Source: Jimgerdemannia flammicorona (lineage: Eukaryota; Mucoromycota; Endogonomycetes; Endogonales; Endogonaceae). Taken from it: a stretch of 16,609 bases of DNA. A model generated the notes under the pieces. That model searched no databases. It saw only the letters and a program-made list of their open reading frames with translations, and had not been told where the DNA came from. Positions 1-9,524 of this stretch are shown one piece after another. The stretch spans positions 1-16,609 of the forward strand of contig RBNI01003127.1 in the NCBI GenBank assembly GCA_003990745.1, given 5' to 3'. A program made the position numbers and the translations under genes. Each line of letters begins with the position of its first letter. Within the stretch, counting starts at the first letter, position 1.

Positions 1-51
1 AAAAGTCTTCCTCGATTGCGGATACGTGGGGCTCGTTTATCACCAACAGGG

Positions 52-901
52 TTACTTGGAATAGCTCAATTGCAGATTAATGGGGCCCGACTTATCGCCT
101 TTAGGGTTTCTCATCGTTACGACCAACGATTTGTCATCGGAACCCACCACAGCGTCGAACTTGTAGTATTGGTCGTAAAAGAACCCAATCTTCTGCTCAC
201 TTGCTGTATGTATTATGGAGTCGATTTTTCCTACGACACTGACATTCTTCTTCTTGGTTCCCGAGTCGTCCTGCGTCCACTGCCAGTAGGCCAAGATGGG
301 CTCTCCGTAATTGAAAACGTTGGGCACGACGATGGTGAATATCTCGTCGACCGCGTAGTTGTACCAGTTGAGTTTCCCCGTATACACGTGCATGATCACT
401 CGGTAGAGACGACGATGTCTTAGGATGTCTAATATGTAAAACAAATGAAGCCCCACGCATAACGAGCATGGTAAACGAAAATGTGAGGAGGCACAATGGG
501 CAGTAATAGAGAGGTAAACAAAGGCCTAGGACATTGAAATATCATACCTTTACAAAAGGAAAAAGGTGTAGTTTTGGGCTGCTGATGTCGCCGATGGACG
601 TTTCGATTTTTGAGTTGCTGAAGGAAATTGTTGAGGTTATATAATTATAGTGACATTTATGTGTGGCGTATTCATGACCGCCGAATTTGTTTGGGTAGTA
701 CAGCACCGTATACAGTCCGCTAGAGTTCAAAAGTATATATATACAACCGTGAGAACGTCCGTGACGAATGCACCACTTTATTGTGCCAATCTGTTCGTAT
801 CCGGCTCCGCATCATAAACACATAAACGGGCAGACAGGATTCGGATATCTACCAACTCGTAGAACTTTCTTATTCCACGGTGTGTTACCGCTACCGATCC
901 A
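52..901 (-). pseudogene. Broken two-exon gene, unrecognised protein
   Basis: Read on the minus strand. The 5' part runs from 901 (after a TAG that could be a splice acceptor) to 548 and holds about 118 codons, rich in Cys, Tyr and Gly (motifs VCPFMC, GYEQIGTIKW, YYPNKFGGHEY). A GTATGA donor follows directly (547-542). The 3' part runs from about 428 to the TAA at 52-54 and is Tyr-, Trp- and Lys-rich with alternating hydrophobic residues (EIFTIVVPNVFNYG, AYWQWTQDD), as in a beta-sandwich protein. The best acceptor, TATTAG ending at 429, leaves a 119-bp intron, but the phases differ by one base. A TGA at 812-814 also interrupts the 5' part, and no start ATG is visible. I therefore call it a pseudogene; an unannotated extra exon or a sequencing error is possible. 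I see no signal peptide and do not recognise the family. Confidence 0.42.
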
Positions 902-934
902 CTATATTTCTAGCTTTCAAAAAAAAAGAATCAG

Positions 935-1062
935 GAAGATGGTACTTCATTGTAAGAAGAATTCAAAATTGCGGTACCGACTGGAGTAACAGAAATCAGA
1001 TGTTTAATTCATTTCTGCTACTCCGGCCGGTACCGCAATTTTGAAATCCACCAGCACCATCT

Positions 1063-1064
<2 letters not shown>
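935..1064. repeat. Imperfect inverted repeat (foldback)
   Basis: The left arm is 935-996 and the right arm 1011-1064, with a 14-base spacer (997-1010). The inner 34 bases of each arm (963-996 against 1011-1044) match with only about three differences, centred on GCGGTACCG. Both arms also begin with GAAGATGGT, but an 8-base length difference lies between. An A-run (919-927) flanks the left arm and a 35-T run flanks the right. The transcript of either strand would form a long hairpin. Confidence 0.75.

Positions 1065-1099
<35 letters not shown>
1065..1099. repeat. 35-base T homopolymer
   Basis: An unbroken T-run immediately follows the foldback. Read on the minus strand it is a poly(A) stretch after sequence that includes TGTTTTATTTGTCG, so it could be the tail of a retrocopied transcript lying on the minus strand. 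It could equally be slippage expansion, and its exact length is uncertain in any assembly. Confidence 0.8.
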
Positions 1100-1100
<1 letters not shown>

Positions 1101-1353
1101 ACAACGACAAATAAAACAGGTTTAATTACAAACCATATTCCTCCTGGTGCACGCTTCCCTCAACAAATAATAATAAATAGTCGAAAACAGCGATTAGGAA
1201 CACTCCTATGGCTTTGTGAGGTTGCCTGTCCGGGGATTTCCCTTTCGCTTATTCCGATCACTTAAAGTACAACAGACATTTTGACAACCACATTATATGA
1301 CCATATACCTATTTTGCAGCGTTTATTGTTATTATTATACTATGCAATCATAG
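1100..1353. other. No gene seen
   Basis: This is ordinary-composition sequence with CpGs. The frames through it are short and have no recognisable content. It lies between the T-run and the broken plus-strand gene. On the minus strand it could be a 3' untranslated segment leading into the poly(A) read-out of the T-run, but nothing proves this. Confidence 0.4.
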
Positions 1354-2040
1354 AAGTTTGGTTCCCATCCACCATCGATCTGATATTATCAAAACCTTCG
1401 ATAATCGATCTGGATCATATGGCGTATTTGAAGATCTTCAGTTTACAGGCTTCTTGTGGCAAGTAACACGAGCCAATTTTGTTTATATCCCATATTCAAC
1501 TTTTGCCGCAAACGACTTCGGGTATATACCTGATTTTGTATTCATCCAGCCAAGATCCCTCGATCCTGTCAAATCCTTCGGACGGAAGATGGACAGAGAC
1601 GTAAAATGGATTCCACGAGCACTTGACAACCTTACTATGGCAGGAGTTGGCCGAATACCCGATCATTCTGAGCATTGGAACGAGCTCCGCAATGCGATTA
1701 TCCAAGCCGAATAATTTAGGTCAGAAGGAATGGATGGCGACATCGACCTCGAAATCAACAGTAACACGAGCGGGCCTAAAATCGATTTTGTTTATGTCCC
1801 ACCGAAACTACTACCTGAAAATGAACATCGAAGAGACTATTTATATTTCCAAGCCCAAGCGGGAGGTGTGTTCACACGTTTGCAAAATAGAACATGGGAA
1901 ATAAACAAAACGTGGGACATAATCACTGATCAAAATACTATTCTAAGATACTGGCAACGAAGTATGGTCAACACAACGACCTAGGCAATGTCATTCACGC
2001 ATCCATGGTGATAAGCGATTTGGCTGAAGTGCACGATCTA
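1354..2040 (+). pseudogene. Broken gene, unrecognised; stop, frameshift and truncation
   Basis: One reading frame stays open from about 1354 (after ATCATAG, a possible splice acceptor; there is no ATG) to a TAA at 1712-1714. It resumes in the same frame to the stop at 1984. The two halves give about 118 and 89 residues (motifs KSFGRKMDRDVKWIP, DHSEHWNELRNAI, DFVYVPPKLLPENEHRRDY). From about 1951 another frame continues protein-like (KYGQHNDLGNVIHASM, ISDLAEVHDL) until it runs into a 21-T run at 2041, so a frameshift near 1950 is likely. About 70 bp of the gene (1543-1612) recurs inverted at 2068-2135. The product is mixed hydrophilic with many Asp, Arg and Asn and has no membrane segments. 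The family is not recognised. The protein-like run across the stop and the frameshift supports a recently broken gene. Confidence 0.45.
1543..1612 (+). repeat. Inverted duplicate, copy 1
   Basis: These 70 bases match the reverse complement of 2068-2135 with about five differences, including a one-base deletion in the partner. An adjoining 14-base match (1529-1542 against 2161-2174) is separated in the partner by 25 extra bases. The KMDR reading frame is kept in both copies. Confidence 0.85.
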
Positions 2041-2061
2041 TTTTTTTTTTTTTTTTTTTTT
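2041..2061. repeat. 21-base T homopolymer
   Basis: The run lies exactly between the plus-strand broken gene and the inverted duplicate. Read on the minus strand it is a poly(A) tail directly 3' of the duplicate, which suggests retrocopy insertion of a related transcript in reverse orientation. Confidence 0.75.
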
Positions 2062-2067
2062 CGTCTC

Positions 2068-2135
2068 AATCCATTTTACTCTCTGTCCATTTTCCGTCCG
2101 AAGGTTTGACAGGATCGAGGGATCTTGGCTGGATG
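2068..2135 (-). repeat. Inverted duplicate, copy 2
   Basis: This is the reverse-complement copy of 1543-1612. On the minus strand it lies in a frame open from 2360 to a stop at about 2076, the stop falling just after KMDRE. In this copy 25 bases (2136-2160) sit between the 14-base upstream match and the main block. They could be an insertion, or the other copy could have a deletion. Confidence 0.85.
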
Positions 2136-2420
2136 AAAGAGATAAGAACAAAAGTTGGTTAATACAAAATCAGGTTGGGGGCTGCAATTGTCTGGCTCAT
2201 GACTGCGCCATTTGGTTGACCTGTTAACATGATAGGTTTGTGGCAACATCAAACAACGGAGTTTAGAGATAGACGACGTTTGTGTAAGAACTGGAATAAT
2301 TTTTTGCACTACGAGGAATATATTTAATAGATAATAGAGTAAAAATACGAATTGTAACACAATAAATTCATGTATTGATCTTCATCGAAATTTGAAAAAT
2401 AAATAAAACTCATTAACGAC
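2136..2420. other. Spacer before the next gene fragment
   Basis: CpG-containing sequence. The minus-strand frame 2076-2360 passes through it, but its N-terminal part looks arbitrary. AT-rich sequence just upstream of the ATG at 2421, with AATAAATAAAA at about 2397-2407, could be a weak promoter. No clear element is seen. Confidence 0.35.
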
Positions 2421-2911
2421 ATGAAACAAGTTAGCAAAGGAAAGGGACAGACCAATGAACAACCTGAACAAGAGTTAGCCATCTTAATGACAGACAAACA
2501 ACGAAACGAGATCAGAAGAATGGCACACTGCCAGATCTTAGAGGCACTATTCGGTGAAAGTTATCTTCATCAACAAGAGAACCATCGACAAAAAATGGTG
2601 TTCCTCAAAATCCAACAAGAAGCGAACCAACAGTTTGGCCAATGGATCGAGTCCACGACCAGGCGTAATTTGAGATTAAAGGACTGTACACTAGTTGGTG
2701 CATCCTACATGATCAGTGCCCTGAATATCCTTTAGGAGATATCGCCTAACGAAATTTCCTAAGCAACATGCTTGTTGCCTGCCACAAAGCAATGCAAGGA
2801 GAAACCCTCCGCAGTTCCATTCCTCCAATACCATCGCTGGAACCAGGCCTCCACGGCTTACACACTGAATTTCCTGATGATAATGATGATCCAGAATTTG
2901 ATTATTATTAG
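2421..2911 (+). pseudogene. Broken gene, unrecognised helical protein
   Basis: The frame opens at ATG 2421 (an A-rich leader with C at -3) and gives 104 residues that are Gln-, Glu- and Lys-rich and probably helical (KGKGQTNEQPEQELAILM, HQQENHRQKMVFLKIQQEA, GASYMISALNIL). It meets a TAG at 2733-2735. From 2732 another frame continues the sense: LGDIA, a TAA at 2747-2749, then RNFLSNMLVACHKAMQGE and a Pro-rich segment. It ends in the acidic tail FPDDNDDPEFDYY with a TAG at 2909-2911. One frameshift and one stop would join about 163 codons. The compositional order (basic, Gln-rich coiled part, Pro-rich linker, acidic tail) is consistent, so I treat it as one broken gene. A transposon-encoded protein is possible. 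The family is not recognised. Confidence 0.45.
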
Positions 2912-2999
2912 TTTTCCAAATAGATGACATTACAAACAAGGACAGTTGACATCTCCAGCATTGCCAATGTCAACTCCATTCGATGTCTGCCATGATGAT
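2912..2999. other. Left edge of the CpG-free domain
   Basis: Between the last stop of the broken gene and the AT-rich core. The final CpG of the left flank is at 2981-2982. CpGs occur roughly once every 35 bases over the preceding 0.9 kb. Confidence 0.6.
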
Positions 3000-3514
3000 T
3001 TGAATTAACATTTTACAAGGAAATCCCAAAAACTTATATATTACCAGTCAAAACAATAACAATTATTACCATAATTCATTTCTTTGAGATACTTCTGTCC
3101 TTTTGCTTATATTGTCCCATATATCAATAGTCTTTTCAATGACATTGGAGAATCTTATAATCTATAAATCATCCTGGATTCAGAGCAAAGCTTTGAAATC
3201 ACAATCATACTCTCAAACTGAATGTTACTTCCATCAGTCTCCATCAGTTCACTCTCTTCAAATCACTATCTCTCATTAGTTTACAATTAAGCAGAGTTAG
3301 CAGAATCAAGTAGAATCAAGTGAGAGAAGTCAGGTAGTGGTCATGAAATCAGCAAAAGCAAAATCAGTGGTTGTGAAATAAAAATTTATTCTTTTTGAGT
3401 TCCACAAGAGGATCTGGAAATATTTTCTTTTTTTACTTTTACAATCCACAGAGTTTGCAAAGGTTGAGCCCTACAGCAAGTTCAACCTGTATCTACAAAG
3501 AGACAAGATGAGCA
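3000..3514 (+). mobile_element. Possible degenerate copia-type LTR end
   Basis: TATA-like CTATAAATC lies at about 3163 and AATAAAAATTT at about 3379. The stretch ends in GAGCA directly before a primer-binding-site-like sequence. No matching second LTR was found in the window and the 5' edge is not defined. Direct repeats such as AGAATCAAGTAGAATCAAGT (about 3302) lie within it. Plausible, but weak. Confidence 0.3.
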
Positions 3515-3529
3515 TGATATCAGAGTTGC
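3515..3529 (+). other. Degenerate primer-binding site candidate
   Basis: TGATATCAGAGTTGC differs from the common copia-type initiator-Met site TGGTATCAGAGC by two G-to-A or C-to-T changes. The following frame at 3587 is in the position of a gag gene. The right-hand element uses a different site (16565), which argues for two unrelated elements, or against this one. Confidence 0.33.
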
Positions 3530-3586
3530 AGATGTCTCCACCAATATGAAAGATAAATAGAGCAGTCATTATCTAAGAAAATTGTT

Positions 3587-3838
3587 TTGCAACAAATAAA
3601 TGAATTTACATCAAAATGGAACATATTAAGGCTGAAAATGAATCAGCCAAATATACCTCAATCCTATACTAAGTACTATGAAATATGTCAATTATTTATA
3701 TCTGATCCATTTCTTGAAGAAAACAGATGTCAGAATTACAGAGCCTATGCATATATGTCAACCTCTGTATATATCAGAACATATCCCATATATGTCAGTA
3801 CTATACCTATATATATCAGCACTATAGCACCCATATAA
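3587..3838 (+). pseudogene. Gag-like remnant (copia-type?), truncated
   Basis: An 83-codon open frame begins with TTG; no ATG is seen. The first 50 residues (INEFTSKWNILRLKMNQ, IPQSYTKYYEICQLF) have the amphipathic W-x-L-x-L-K-M style of Ty1/copia Gag helices. That is a resemblance, not an identification. The last 30 residues come from an imperfect ATATATCAG repeat and are Tyr-, Ile- and Thr-rich, so the frame probably degenerates there. No zinc knuckle or protease follows in frame. Confidence 0.3.
3748..3838. repeat. Imperfect ATATATGTCA/ATATATCAG repeats
   Basis: Four or five diverged copies of about 20-24 bases built on ATATAT(G)TCAG plus a TACC or CTATA block. They encode the Tyr/Ile/Ser/Thr-rich tail of the preceding frame. 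Confidence 0.55.
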
Positions 3839-4803
3839 CACTCTCACATATATTAGATTTGGTGCAATAATACCTCTTATGAAAAGATTATGGTAGATTG
3901 TGAAAATATTTTCATTTTGAATTTTGTGTGTTGGATATGTAAAATGTGAAATGTGGATATTAGCATCAATCTCTAATCTAAGATCTATCAAAATTCCTGA
4001 TCATGATTCAAGAAATCCTGGTCTGATTTATCATAAATATTTTTAGTTATTAACTAAGATCCACAATCAGAAGGATAGATATCTTTTATTATTTTTCCTT
4101 TATAATAGTGGGATATCATATGTGAAATCTGCCAAATAGTGTATAATCAGTACATCAACAAGAATAGGACTCACAATCAATCCTCATCTTATAGGAATTC
4201 AAGTTTGGCTCTTCAGAGTTCAGCAATTTTCACAACTAGGAGACTCTAGTTGGAAACCATATAGATAGGCACTCTTTCATCAGTATCAGTCTCTAATAGA
4301 TAGAGATTTCAGTTAATGGAGTTGATGTAAAGAATCTTATAATATACTAAATAACTATACCTAAAGTAACCATCTCTAACTCAGTATAAATCTTCTTTAG
4401 ATTGCCACTGCCTCCTCTCTCCAACATAATAATAATGGCTCATAAGAGTAAGTTTTGCTTAGAAAAACTATCTTGAAGATGAGATATTCTTAGTAAGTTG
4501 ATTTTTGCTTATTAGTATAGACTAATTATTAATTAGATTGTTAAGTTACCTGGTAATATCACATAATCTATCTACATTATGTCAGAATTAGAGTTGCATA
4601 TAAGAAGTTGATATTTATTATCTTCAACCAGAACTATAGATTATTAGAGCCATTCAAGACTTTGCTTTTAGAACTGAGAATGACCAATTTGTCTGGAATT
4701 AACAATATGAAACAATTAAAAATTCTCTGCCAAAAAAAAAAAAAAAATCTTCAAAATACCTTGTAGGTAAAGAGAGGTAAACTTACTGTGGATCTCATAT
4801 TAT
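3839..4803. other. No gene seen; AT-rich debris
   Basis: All frames are short. There is a 15-A run at about 4733-4747. I could not recognise transposon or gene content. Sequence is CpG-free throughout. Confidence 0.5.
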
Positions 4804-4952
4804 CTATCATATAATAGCCAAATTTTGCCTATCATATGATAGGCATTTGGTTAAATATATTGCTTATTATATGATAACTAAAGTTGTCCAATTGTCTCAA
4901 TTGTCTATAGTATAATAAGTATTAAGAAATTCATTTACCTATTATACTATAG
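4804..4952. repeat. Cluster of five 14-bp palindromes
   Basis: Variants of CTATYATATRATAG start at 4804, 4829, 4864, 4905 and 4939, spaced 25, 35, 41 and 34 bp apart. The second is the core of a perfect 20-bp palindrome, TGCCTATCATATGATAGGCA (4826-4845). That palindrome extends outward as CCAAA/TTTGG (4818-4850) with a three-base bulge. Copies 4 and 5 also pair with each other as inverted arms. They could be hairpin units, diverged foldback elements or dimer-protein binding sites. Confidence 0.8.
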
Positions 4953-5896
4953 AAAGATGAAGGCCTATAAATGAAATGAATGGCTCATAATCTTAAATCC
5001 TGCAACTTAACAAAACCAATTCATATAAATTGTATAAATATATCTTACACTATTAAATTACTAGATTCAAGATTATAAGCCTCAAAATTATCATACAGAG
5101 ATAACTTGGTCAGTGAGTCATCTGGCCCTAATTATATACTGGAAAGTCTCTAAGGACTTCATACTAACTGAGTTTAACCCATTTAAGTTTAGTCTAATAA
5201 AATTTCTCCTAGATATAAAAGGTAAAAGTCTGGTATATGATATCTCAGATCCAAACTTTGTGTTCTACATGATTCTATCTTTATATATAACTGAGATACT
5301 TCAATATCTTGAATATATGCTGAGTAAAGAGTTTCTTCATATATTTTCTCTCAAAATTTTCAAATAATAATTTAAATGAAAAAACTTGTGCAATTCTATT
5401 GTCACTCAGTAGAATGTCCTCACAACTGACTCCAATGGTACTGAATGATATCTCAGATTCAGAGTCTTCAACAGTATGGTCATTCAAAATTTAGTCATTA
5501 TTATCAATGACTTGAGATGGCTTCTATGGATCAATTTAAGATATTTATAAAGAATACCTACCAAAAGCCTCTCTATTTTATTGACACTATCTGAAGTATA
5601 TTTACTATTATTAGCATTAGACAATTCACAATTAGAGAATTTGCCAGAGGGGTAGGTAATGTTATTTATAATAAAAAAGAGCTAAATAAGGTTTACAGAG
5701 AGTTTATAGAGGTGTGACTATTATATATTTCTATTTAATTATAAAATACTATTGGGAGGGCTTTTCTTAGAAAGCTTATAGTCTAAGAAAAGTAAGTTCA
5801 AGATCACTAAACCTGAAATAGACCATTAAGAGGTGGTAATAATGGTGTATAAGAATATAACCTACTGTTTGTATCAGATTCAGATATACCTACATT
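4953..5896. other. Unresolved coding-like scraps, both strands
   Basis: A plus-strand frame at 5113-5367 (84 codons, hydrophobic, Tyr- and Leu-rich) and a minus-strand frame at 5281-5487 overlap, so at most one can be real. On the minus strand, 5490-5640 also reads Leu/Ile/Lys-rich (LIHRSHLKSLIIM), like a leucine-rich-repeat tail. This could be the far end of the F-box pseudogene to the right, or of a fourth copy. None is firm. Confidence 0.3.
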
Positions 5897-7588
5897 CTAT
5901 TGAACTGAGGGTTTTAGATGGTAGAGAACTTTTATTAGAAGTTCCTCTGATACCAGAACCTCAACATATTTCAGTGTGAGGGTGATTACTAGGTATATAT
6001 TCACAAAGCCTTCAGGGAGAGAAATAGATAGAGATTTAGCTGTTACTTGGATCCTATTTTTTGCTAAGTTGCAATGATGTTAGTTGTAAGAAGATTTATT
6101 AGAAAACAAGAATATTATCAGGTAGGATGGATGAGAGTGGGCTATTGGGCTTTTAAATATTTAAATATTATTTTTTAGAATACTAATACTTGATAATTAA
6201 TAATATTGGATCTAGGAGGTTATCTACTTAAGTTAAATATTCAATATACTACTATACTACTGGAATATATATACAGGTTTTTGTAGCAATAGTGTCTAAT
6301 TATAGAATTGTACTCTATCAATGCTAAACCACATTATAAAATAAATTGTTTGGAGAAATGGAAGCATTTTTTAGGGAGATTAATAGTTGACAACATATCT
6401 CCATCTATCACTCTATATAGAGAAATTTTTTACTCACATTAACTTCATAATGTGTTCATCATTCTCTATGTGAATCAGGAGCTTGACTTTGTCAAGTCTT
6501 TCATATCTAACTAAAATATTATCTATAAATATAGGTAATAGTAAAGGGTAATTTCAAATATCAAGCTTTAGTAGATTCAGACAAATATATTTCCTACATT
6601 CTATACCATAGTTTTATCCAGTAATATTGTATTGGCTGAAATATGCAAATTAGAGCAAGGGTAGCTTCAGTGACTCCATTAGTATACTATTATCAACTGT
6701 ACTAATATTTTGAAAAATAATAGTTCTAATTTTTGAACAATAGTATATCATAAAGTCAAAGGATGTACTTGAAGCTTGGGAAGTATTGGAATTCTACAAG
6801 GTAATTGATAAGAAATTCAAGTTTGGATATCTGATACCAAGAGTGAAAAATATAACTTCTAACTTTTATGTTCCTTCATTGATATATATAAATGATTGCA
6901 ATTTTGACCACCCATTTGCAATATAGTACAATTGCCAAATATCCACCCTGTGGAGATATAAGTCTTCTAATACTATGTATTGCTCAAAAGTTCTGAATGT
7001 TTTCATATATGATAAAGACAAAGTTTTGACTTACCCAGAGATGTGTCAGGAGAGAGTAACAAAAATATCCTCAAAATAGAGTGGAGCTTATATTCAACAT
7101 CCTTAGAGAGAAAGTTTTGAAAGTATACCATAATAGTATTGAATCTCATGAAGTAGATTAAGAGCAAATTGAGTATAGAGTGAGTCAAAGTATAGAAATT
7201 TATTTGTCACATTTATAACAATCTATTGAAGATTTATTGGCTTTAAGCAAAAAATAATTTTAATACTATTCATAAGCTATTCAAAGTTACATAGAGTGAT
7301 ATCACTATTATAAATGAGAGTGAGATCAATATGGACCACCTTAATATACTTGATAAATCTTATTCCCAGTGATTTGGAATACATGATCAGGTATGTGAGC
7401 CTAGGAGTATTATAAGCACATATGAGACTCTGAGAGGAGAAGATGCTAATATTATAGAGATATAGCCTCATTGCCTCTTGATACTAGATTTTGCAGACCA
7501 AGGAGCTGGTGAAGAGGTCAAGTGGTAATGTGCTATTCAATACTAAACAATGTATTATGTTACTGACAATCTCCAGAGGAATATATTG
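5897..7588 (-). pseudogene. F-box/LRR protein pseudogene (copy C)
   Basis: Minus strand. The N-terminal part from 7588 shows an F-box: IPLEIVSNIIHCLV, then PLDLFTSSLVCK, then a stop where the family has a conserved Trp (TAG, 7484-7486), then YQEAMRLYLYNISIF. The frame runs to a stop at 7277. Later fragments on the same strand carry leucine-rich-repeat-like sequence: 7003-7188 (Leu-rich), 6740-6910 (LEVIFFTLGIRYPNLNFLS) and 5897-6046 (KSLSISLPEGFVNIYLVI, ending in a stop). Frames shift between fragments. F-box proteins link substrates, recognised by the C-terminal repeats, to SCF-type ubiquitin ligases through Skp1. About 560 codons is a normal length for fungal F-box/LRR proteins. This copy is dead. 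The F-box assignment is good; assigning the distal fragments to the same gene is inference. Confidence 0.6.
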
Positions 7589-8982
7589 CTAAATAGCTAC
7601 ATTTTCCTCAAGTATTATTGTAGATAATTTTGGAATTTAGGAAAGATTGATTGATTTATTGAACTATATTAATAATTTGGAATATTCTATTATCACTAGC
7701 CCATTAATGATTTGTCAGACACTTGAGGTCCTATATCTTAATCATTTTCAATATTCTGGAAAATTCTTCATTTATATAAATACTTAATATATGATGTAAT
7801 ATTAATCTATTATCACTATGTCTATACCTCAAGTTGAAGATAGAGAATTATTTCAAAGCTATCTTATCAATCTTCATATTACTTTACAAAGTAATATCAC
7901 TTTAATATTATTAAATTTCTATTTTCTTAATGTAGTTTTAACTTATTTGATACCAGATAACTAAATATTAACTGGCCTTTCATGTTTAATTATAACATTG
8001 AAGTACTATTGATCTATCTCAATTCTATTACTATTGCTATTATTCTATATATTTTTGAGAGCTAGAAATTACAGACAATATTATTTCAAGTAGATGGAAC
8101 AAATCATTTGTAGAGTATTGTTTGAATCTGAATAAGTTCACTAATCATTAGAATAGATTTCTGAATATTCTAAATTACAAATTATCCTTTTTTGAAATTA
8201 TCTATAAATAATGAGAAGGATTTACCTTTTACTTAATATTTATCATTTCTATTAGTATTTAACATATGCTCTCTCTATCCTTAACTATTCAATTTATTAT
8301 ATATATATTTAGTATATTGGTTGAGAGAAATTTACCACCAATTCCCATCCATTCTTAGGCTTTAGTAGATATCATTATAATCTTCCATATATATTTGAGA
8401 AATATTTTTCAATGTTCATTTTATTATGGATTCTAAAAATTTAGAATATTATTAAATGAATGAGACAATCCTATAAAGTAATTTGGGAAGCTAAGTGATA
8501 TCTCCAAATGTACTCAGAGGGTCTATTGTTTAGAACTTATGCTTCTCAAGTTGATCTCAAAGTAATGTATCAGTATTGAGTACTTTAGGCATCTACAATA
8601 CTTTCAAATTGGGGGAATGTCAAAGCATATGTAGAATAAAAATAGTTATATAATGGCTGGTGATAGTATTGTCTAAATATAAATATTTCAATAAGATCCA
8701 TTTATATCTAGAAATTTGTGAATCATCTATTTGAACTTCAATTTGATATTATATAGCTTTAGAACTTGATATTAGATACAATATCTCTAGTTTACAAAAG
8801 GTTTTACATATGCATATAGCCTGCTAAAGATCTTGGAACTGATTGGTATTGACTTAGATATACTACAATCTTGTCATGAAAGAGAATGGCCAAGAATTTA
8901 GTAATTCCAAATCATTGTAACTGCTAATTCCTATCTCAAACTGCTTAAGTTAAAGTACTTTATCAAAGCATATTACATCTGA
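7589..8982. other. No gene seen; AT-rich debris
   Basis: CpG-free and stop-dense in all frames. The C-terminal half of F-box copy B should lie at the right of this stretch. Only short LRR-like pieces (for example KYFNLSSLR near 8950 on the minus strand) can be seen. Confidence 0.45.
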
Positions 8983-9524
8983 TCATCTAGTGATATATTT
9001 ACCATCCTGAGATAATAGGTATGTCAAAATATAATCAATAAGAGAGAAGATATATCTATATCTCCTACCTTATATATGCAGATTGAAATGATGAATCTTT
9101 GTATATAGTACAGTAAATAGGTGATTCATGTGATTGATATCCTTCACATAGAAAGGTGGACTACTCTCAACTATATATTGAATTCTAATTTCTTATAAGG
9201 AGGGCAGTAGTAGTACAAAAAATCCATATCTAAATAGCTCTTTCCTAATAGTATTCAAATCAATAGTAATCCATATAATTCCTATATACCAATTGACCCC
9301 TGTGATTGAATAATATTTTTAAATTATATGACTGATAATGGAGATTCCAATAGTATTAAATTTCTGACTTTATTATAATATACTAGTGCAATACCTAACC
9401 ATTCAGGACAAACTAGAGAAAGAGAAATGAGATTGGTAAAAAGGTCTCCATTAAGATATATATATCCAAAAATGTAATATAAAATCTCTGGAAGTAATCT
9501 GATCACTATTTCATAGAGTCATTT
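8983..9524 (-). pseudogene. F-box protein pseudogene (copy B)
   Basis: Minus strand. An uninterrupted frame of about 66 codons from 9524 to 9324 holds the clearest F-box of the window: LLPEILYYIFGYIYL, then NLISLSLVCPEWLGIA, then LVYYNKVRNLIL. The Trp of the motif is intact here. After a stop and a frameshift, 9297-8983 continues on the same strand with gene-like sequence (IWITIDLNTIRKELF, PPFYVKDINHMNHLF) broken by TAA at 9193-9195 and 9070-9072, and ending in a TGA. The F-box of about 45 residues would bind Skp1 in an SCF ubiquitin ligase. The partner-recognition part is degraded. No ATG start is seen in the open stretch, so the original N-terminus is uncertain. Confidence 0.62.

Noticed and set aside
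16..423. Plus-strand 135-codon frame
   Set aside because: It mirrors the minus-strand coding block and lacks motif or composition support. The minus-strand frame has the better protein character and ends in a normal stop.
3748..3838. Tyr/Ile/Thr-rich secreted repeat protein
   Set aside because: The residues come from a simple ATATAT-based DNA repeat, and the frame lacks a start and any signal peptide.
5281..5487. Acidic minus-strand protein (68 codons)
   Set aside because: It overlaps a longer plus-strand frame. Both lack homology cues and sit in stop-rich DNA, so neither is annotated as a gene.
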